This document shows positions 5,662 through 6,467 of a DNA stretch of 6,467 bases, piece after piece. The notes below the pieces were generated by a model. The model made no database searches, was not told the DNA's origin, and worked only from the letters and a program-made list of their open reading frames with translations. The position numbers were made by a program, and so were the translations under genes. Source of the DNA: an archaeon (GTDB lineage Archaea > Thermoproteota > Nitrososphaeria > Nitrososphaerales > CADDZS01); contig JAKAPU010000150.1 in NCBI GenBank assembly GCA_021806865.1, forward strand, positions 1 through 6,467. Direction: 5' to 3'. Numbering within the stretch: the first letter of the stretch is position 1; each line of letters begins with the position of its first letter.

Positions 5662-5678
5662 CAATCTTTCCGAGATTG
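5662..5678. repeat. Inverted repeat, 6-bp stem
   Basis: CAATCT (5662-5667) and AGATTG (5673-5678) are perfectly complementary around the loop TTCCG. The stem is short and AT-rich, so on its own it is weak evidence of function. Confidence 0.4.
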
Positions 5679-5720
5679 CAAGAGTAGAATACTTCTATCT
5701 AGGATGGATAGTATTTCCTG

Positions 5721-5766
5721 TTCCTGTGTAGAAATAAGATGGGGCCCTTTTAAGTAGGCACAGGAG
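5721..5766. repeat. Spaced inverted repeat
   Basis: TTCCTGTG (5721-5728) and CACAGGAG (5759-5766) pair over 8 positions, one of them G-U. The 30-base interval contains the palindrome GGGCCC followed by TTTT. Confidence 0.35.
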
Positions 5767-5799
5767 TTCAACAAAATTTAGGGAACATACCTAACTCAA

Positions 5800-5839
5800 T
5801 GGTTCAATAGCTCTGTGATTACAAGAGACCGTTGAACCA
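5800..5839. repeat. Inverted repeat with nested stem
   Basis: TGGTTCAA (5800-5807) and TTGAACCA (5832-5839) form a perfect 8-bp outer stem. CTCT (5811-5814) with AGAG (5824-5827) adds an inner 4-bp stem and a 9-base loop. It could be an RNA hairpin or a spaced operator. Confidence 0.45.
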
Positions 5840-5897
5840 GGATCGAAAGCTGGATTACTCAGAAACAGTGTGCCGAAATAAAGCGGGTCGTACAGCT

Positions 5898-6053
5898 ATG
5901 GATTGGTTATTCCCAATCGTATTTTCAAGGAAACGGAGCCAGTCGTCGACCCAAAGAGATTCGAGAGAAGGCGACTGCATCGTTTCAATCTTGACTGACG
6001 AAGTATCGCGCAAATTCGCGGTGGCGTTAGCTTCAATGAGAAAAAAGAAATAG
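5898..6053 (+). CDS. Doubtful small hypothetical protein, 51 aa
   Basis: The frame from ATG 5898 gives a basic 51-residue peptide beginning MDWLFPIVFSRKR and ending SMRKKK, with a plausible amphipathic segment (DCIVSILTDEVSRKFAVALAS) in its second half. It is open upstream to a TTG at 5832. There is no Shine-Dalgarno sequence and only a poor TATA-like AAATAAAG at 5876-5883, slightly too close to the ATG. No family is recognised. It is the only frame in this intergenic stretch whose second half looks protein-like, but it may well not be a gene. Confidence 0.25.
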   Translation: MDWLFPIVFSRKRSQSSTQRDSREGDCIVSILTDEVSRKFAVALASMRKKK

Positions 6054-6064
6054 TCACTGTTTAC

Positions 6065-6070
6065 CATAAT
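6065..6070 (+). promoter_or_regulatory. Weak TATA-like box for the transporter gene
   Basis: CATAAT is centred about 28 bases before the ATG at 6096, the same spacing as at polB and close to that at the GYD gene. The match is weaker, but the spacing and the absence of a Shine-Dalgarno sequence are consistent with another leaderless mRNA. Confidence 0.3.
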
Positions 6071-6095
6071 CAGAGTTCCTGTAAGTTGATTCTTG

Positions 6096-6467
6096 ATGAG
6101 TAGAACGGTCCCCTTTCGCTCTAAAGTATTCCCGGCCCTGCCGAACGTAAGGGTGCTCATAGTCTACTCTATTCTTCAAGGATTGTACGTGGGTTACATT
6201 CAGATCTTCTGGCAGCACTTTCTAGTGACATTCGGTTTTGCTGTTGCATTAATTGGAATCTTGGAAACGGCGGCAGGAGCAGCAGGCGTGCTGCCGAGCT
6301 TCCTCCAGACAATCGGCGGCCGTTTCTCCGACCGCATAGGTAGAAGGACACTGATTCTTGCGGGAAGTGCGTCGCTCGTTCTCTGCTGGAGCGTAGCCAC
6401 CACGGCATTTCTGTTCGATCTGAAGAACCTCATTTTCCTCGCCTATGTGCTATGGAGTTTCAGCGCT
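6096..6467 (+). CDS. Major facilitator superfamily transporter, N-terminal part
   Basis: The frame is open to the right edge and gives 124 residues, about a quarter to a third of a typical 380-450-residue transporter. A short cytoplasmic leader (1-18, with several basic residues) is followed by membrane segments at about 19-38, 42-70, 85-105 and 110 onward. Between the second and third lies GGRFSDRIGRR (74-84), the MFS motif A loop (GxLxDRxGRR type) with its conserved Asp and basic residues. It is thus a secondary transporter of the cytoplasmic membrane; the substrate cannot be told from this part. The start is ATG 6096, with a TTG directly before it in frame. It is preceded by the long intergenic stretch and so has its own promoter, probably the box at 6065-6070. 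Confidence 0.88.
   Translation, partial: MSRTVPFRSKVFPALPNVRVLIVYSILQGLYVGYIQIFWQHFLVTFGFAVALIGILETAAGAAGVLPSFLQTIGGRFSDRIGRRTLILAGSASLVLCWSVATTAFLFDLKNLIFLAYVLWSFSA

Larger units (their letters stand above)
5418..6095. other. Long intergenic stretch with several inverted repeats
   Basis: About 680 bases separate the GYD gene promoter from the transporter gene, and I see no confident gene in them. Weak short frames exist on both strands; only the one at 5898-6053 is worth listing. The stretch 5660-5840 is AT-richer and carries stem-forming sequences: CAATCT/AGATTG (5662-5678), CTATC/GATAG (5695-5711), TTCCTGTG/CACAGGAG (5721-5766) and TGGTTCAA/TTGAACCA (5800-5839). No C/D box pair or tRNA-like fold could be recognised. 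Confidence 0.5.

Noticed and set aside
5434..5664. Minus-strand open frame of 76 codons
   Set aside because: It starts with TTG and has no ribosome site. It has no recognisable domain, and its composition does not look protein-like.
5652..5835. Box C/D small RNA in the intergenic stretch
   Set aside because: TGATGA-like and CTGA-like words occur only in degenerate form, and not at the spacing a C/D RNA needs.
5855..6160. Minus-strand open frame of 101 codons
   Set aside because: It overlaps the start of the transporter gene and the small plus-strand frame, has no recognisable domain, and its promoter would have to lie inside the transporter gene.
1..6467. CRISPR array, insertion sequence, integrase site or defence system
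   Set aside because: I saw no regularly spaced direct repeats, transposase or integrase motifs, terminal inverted repeats, or nuclease/toxin genes.

Overview
The window looks archaeal and most likely comes from a Nitrososphaeria (Thaumarchaeota) genome with roughly balanced GC. The evidence is a family B DNA polymerase of thaumarchaeal/crenarchaeal type, a tetraether-lipid synthase fragment, a tRNA gene whose intron is framed by a textbook bulge-helix-bulge splice site, and TATA boxes about 28-30 bases upstream of start codons, which implies leaderless mRNAs. The lineage is inference; the archaeal nature is well supported.

Layout, left to right. (1) 3-638, plus strand: the C-terminal part of a radical SAM protein of the Tes (tetraether synthase) family, cut by the left edge and followed by a hairpin and T-rich tract. 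(2) 811-3426, plus: polB, a complete 871-residue replicative polymerase with all exonuclease and polymerase motifs and a C-terminal PCNA-binding-like tail. Its promoter has a TATA box 28 bases before the ATG and an inverted repeat filling the space between. (3) 3593-4957, plus: three small genes that look like one operon, namely an unrecognised 170-residue protein, a small protein that may be arcadin-1-like, and a HAD-fold protein whose catalytic nucleophile position is Ser. The last two carry Shine-Dalgarno sequences, unlike the leaderless genes. (4) 4962-5057, plus: tRNA-Gly(CCC) with a 21-base intron, starting 4 bases after the HAD stop codon. (5) 5079-5369, minus: a GYD-domain protein, convergent with the tRNA. 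(6) 5370-6095: a largely non-coding stretch with several inverted repeats and one doubtful small gene. (7) 6096-6467, plus: the N-terminal part of a major facilitator transporter, cut by the right edge.

The genes cover lipid synthesis, DNA replication, translation and transport and do not form one obvious pathway. No mobile element, CRISPR array or defence system is visible. The most notable points are the complete BHB intron in a tRNA gene abutting a protein gene, the HAD protein with a Ser in place of the Asp nucleophile, the symmetric element at the polB start site, and the two small proteins between polB and the HAD gene.
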